Shown one piece after another: positions 61,401-64,000 of a stretch of DNA of 64,000 bases (the first letter of the stretch is position 1; each line of letters starts with the position of its first letter). A model generated the notes under the pieces. That model was not told the DNA's origin and did no database searches. It was given only the letters and a program-made list of their open reading frames with translations. Source of the stretch: Trogon surrucura (taxonomy: Eukaryota; Chordata; Aves; Trogoniformes; Trogonidae). A program made the translations under genes and the position numbers. The stretch covers positions 12,696,487 through 12,760,486 of the forward strand of contig CM036622.1 in the NCBI GenBank assembly GCA_020746105.1. The letters run 5' to 3'.

Positions 61401-62660
61401 GTAGCCTTTAAGTGGTTAGTATAGTGCCTGGCTTGGTTTTGGTCTTTCTGAATCATAATTCAAACTATGCTCAGACAGCATAGACCAAGGAGTGGTCCTG
61501 TTAGAGATGGTGGCCAGAGGTGCACTACACCTGGTAGCCATGCAGTTAGAACCTGGGCCATACCTCTCTGTCTCCCGCAGAGGCTGGCTTGTGAGATTTA
61601 CTAGTATAGACCTCTGGACAGGAGTACCACCAAACACACAACTGAAAACTGTTCCCAGAGAGCAAAGCCTGTTAGCAACTGATGCAGCATAATGAATCCT
61701 CAAAGGAGCTGAGAAAAGTGAGAGTGAGCTCCATGGCATTCTTGGCCTGGTAACAGTAGCAGTTGAAGAACTTTTAGTATGAGAGGGTGACGATTGTTAC
61801 ACTTTTCCCCTAGACTCCTGAAAATATTCAGAGATACAAACCCTTTATAGTAAACTTAAGTCAACAGGCAACACTTTTTTAGCTAGTTGTCTTCCATAGT
61901 CCACTAGAAAGTGGTTCACAAAATTTCAGAAACAACTTTAGGTGAAGAAATCACTGCTGTAAGCCGACAGATCTACTTCTCATTCCAAACCACCACTTCT
62001 GGTAAGAATTAGAGGTCAGATCTTGCAAATGGTCTGTCCTGCTGCAGAAAGATGTGGATTTTTTTTTTTTGGTTTTGGGTTATGCTGGTTTGGTTTCTTT
62101 TTGGGGGTGGGGTTTGTTGTGTACATTTGTTTCCCTCAGAGCAGCACCTTGTCTGGAGATCCAGAGGACACAAGTACACCCAAGGCAATGCACCTCTTTA
62201 TGCGCTCCTGGCAGCAGGACACCGAGCAGTGTGCTGTGCCCTGCAGCACACCTGGGGCAGCAGCAGAACCTCCCACAGTCTCTGCTCCCACTTTTGCCCA
62301 CTTACACAGATGCCAGAGAGTTTGCCCCACTCTACCTCCACCCACCCCCCTCCCTCCCGTGACTACAATATTGTGCCCTGTCAGATACTCTTCTCAGCCC
62401 TGAGCTCAGAAGACGGGGACCATCGGGCAAAGCATAAATCACCCTATTACCTGGAGGCAGCAAGTCTCAACCCTTTCATAAGGCGAGTGTCTGAGCACTG
62501 TTGTCCGCACTACAGTGGCAATCAAACAATGTCACATCATCCAGCCCAGAGCCCAGCAAACCCAGACCTATGCCCCTTGCATGTCACAGGGTGTCTTTGG
62601 GTGTTCAAACCTCCTTGCAGGCAGCCGTGATTCCACAGACTAGCAAAGCTGGCTGTGAAA
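58442..62660. other. Non-coding single-copy sequence
   Basis: No exon is recognised. A purine-rich stretch lies at about 60665-60730 and T/G-rich low complexity at 62059-62120. The window's longest open frame (192 codons, + strand, 62052-62630) starts in that low-complexity run and crosses moderately GC-rich DNA. It has no known domain and overlaps other open frames, so it is treated as chance. Confidence 0.55.
62059..62120. repeat. T/G-rich low-complexity stretch
   Basis: A 12-base T run is followed by G runs separated by T runs, including GGGGGTGGGG at about 62103-62112. Confidence 0.85.
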
Positions 62661-64000
62661 GAAAATTATCTGGGCATTTAGCCTACATCTTTCATTCAGA
62701 TTTTACACGTTTATACTAATTTATGCATATAAAGAAGCTATATGTATACATTAGCTTTTCTACATTTTAACAGCCAAGTATTTCTGAGTGAATATTAAAG
62801 AGATGTTAATAACATGGCAAGGCTAATTAAACATTGAACATGTTGCTATGTAGCTAGCATTTTAAGGAGAACTACAGCTGCTGCGATGCGATTTCATTTA
62901 TGCACAAGAAAACAGCCTCTTAAAATAATCATAGATATGTTATTCAGAAAAACACAATATCAAACTATTTCAGCTGTCAAAATAATAAAAATATCCAATG
63001 GGAGTAAATCAAGCCATTTAACAATTGCTCCAATTTGCAGAAGGAGGTGAGGCTTGTTTTTCTTGTACCCTAGATCATTATGGCTACAATAACATTGTCT
63101 ATTTGTGATGGATTTGGATGAAGTAATCCAGTATTAAATGGAACAGAAAGAGATAAACACATATTAAGAAAAGCACAGATAGAAAAAATGTCAGCAGATA
63201 TGCTCAGTGTCTCTCAGTTGTCAAATACAGAGATATCGAATATCTTTAAAGAGTTCAGTAAATAACTACTCTGAATGTTAACAAGTGCAGGTAGGCAATT
63301 TAAGCAAAGACTAAAGCAGCAGGAAAGCCATATTGCACTCTCTCAGCTGTCTCTTCTACTAAGCATCCTGTATCATCATGCAAAAGTATTATTTTCCTGT
63401 TCTTGTTTTAGATGGAGATCGAAGTCTGAAATAAAATTTTCTGTATGAAATGCAATTGCCAACTCTTAACACAGCACTGCAATGTTCTATTTCTTTTTGT
63501 CATTTCCATGTACACCATTAACTCTTTAAGACTCTTAGATTAGTCCCTGTAAGAACTCTGAAATGTGAAAATAAACCTAACTTATAATAGCTTATAGTTC
63601 TTCTCATGCATCACAACAGCTATGCTGCCACTCTACAGACCCCGCCATCTCATATCATGTCTTCTGATAGCTGTGCAAACTGCAGTGGGTTTACATAACT
63701 TCAGTGTCTGCAACTTAAGCAACTCAGCAGACAAGATAAACATCCAGTTGAATATCTCCGAGTAGCCTCAATTCATCTAGAAGTAAATGGTTAGTAAAAT
63801 TAAGTATCAAAACCAGATACAGCTGTATCTGCAGAGCAGTTAGGTTTGATAAATGGCATAATGGCTACTTTAAAATTAAGGGCTACATTTAAATTAATAA
63901 TTTAAAGCCATATTGGTTCTGCAGAAGCAAAACCTTGCCTCTTTGGCTACAGCAATTGCTTATAAAATGATAGAAGCAGGTCCCACAATCTCATAGTGTT
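62661..64000. other. AT-rich non-coding sequence, candidate conserved enhancer
   Basis: AT-rich unique sequence free of repeats and CpG. It contains TAATTA at 62824-62829, CAGCTG E-boxes, a SOX-type ACAAT at 63021-63025 and the inverted pair at 63086-63098. Such clustering is typical of vertebrate developmental enhancers, but no conservation can be seen from one sequence. Confidence 0.25.
63086..63098. promoter_or_regulatory. Inverted SOX-like site pair
   Basis: ACAAT-AAC-ATTGT is two SOX core words facing each other with a 3-bp spacer, similar in arrangement to dimer sites of the SOXE group (usually 3-4 bp apart). It is only a sequence match. Confidence 0.2.

Noticed and set aside
62052-62630. 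192-codon open frame, the longest in the window
   Set aside because: It begins in a T/G low-complexity run, overlaps two other open frames of the same strand and shows no recognisable motif.

Overview
This window is non-coding DNA from a bird. The evidence is two CR1 retroposon 3' ends, one in each orientation, that end in the avian ATTCTATGA-type tail, a solo LTR of the avian ERVL kind, and otherwise sparse repeats in AT-rich, CpG-poor sequence with many short A, T and T/G runs. The species and locus cannot be named from the sequence. I found no exon of a recognisable host protein, no rRNA or tRNA gene, and no CRISPR array or operon-like layout. The longest open frames (192, 181, 159, 146, 142 and 141 codons) match no family I know, and two of them lie in repeat or low-complexity sequence. 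The window is therefore a gene desert or the inside of a very long intron; the sequence does not decide which.

Layout. 1-7608 is mostly single-copy, with a (TTCCCC)n array of about 20 units at 2202-2319 and a small CpG-rich patch downstream of a TATA-like word at 2884-3254. 7609-8376 is the solo ERVL-type LTR. 8377-35342 is single-copy with simple runs, a miRNA-like hairpin at 15552-15611, a MIR/CORE-SINE relic near 23690-23820 and a second CpG-rich patch with a splice-donor-like word at 32311-32450. 35343-35424 is a nearly perfect hairpin with 36-bp arms. 42020-44280 is a repeat cluster: a weak SINE relic, a 1.5-kb antisense relic of an ancient CR1/L3-like LINE, and a younger CR1 3' end on the + strand. 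46871-47065 is an exact 96-bp tandem duplication. 54179-54200 is a perfect 22-bp palindrome. 58002-58441 is a well-preserved CR1 3' end on the - strand. 62661-64000 is AT-rich and carries homeodomain-like and paired SOX-like words, so it is a candidate conserved enhancer.

No genes here can be said to work together. The notable content is structural (long hairpin, fresh tandem duplication, G-quadruplex-capable hexamer array) and palaeogenomic (a LINE relic still recognisable from its reverse-transcriptase end to its C-terminal tail).
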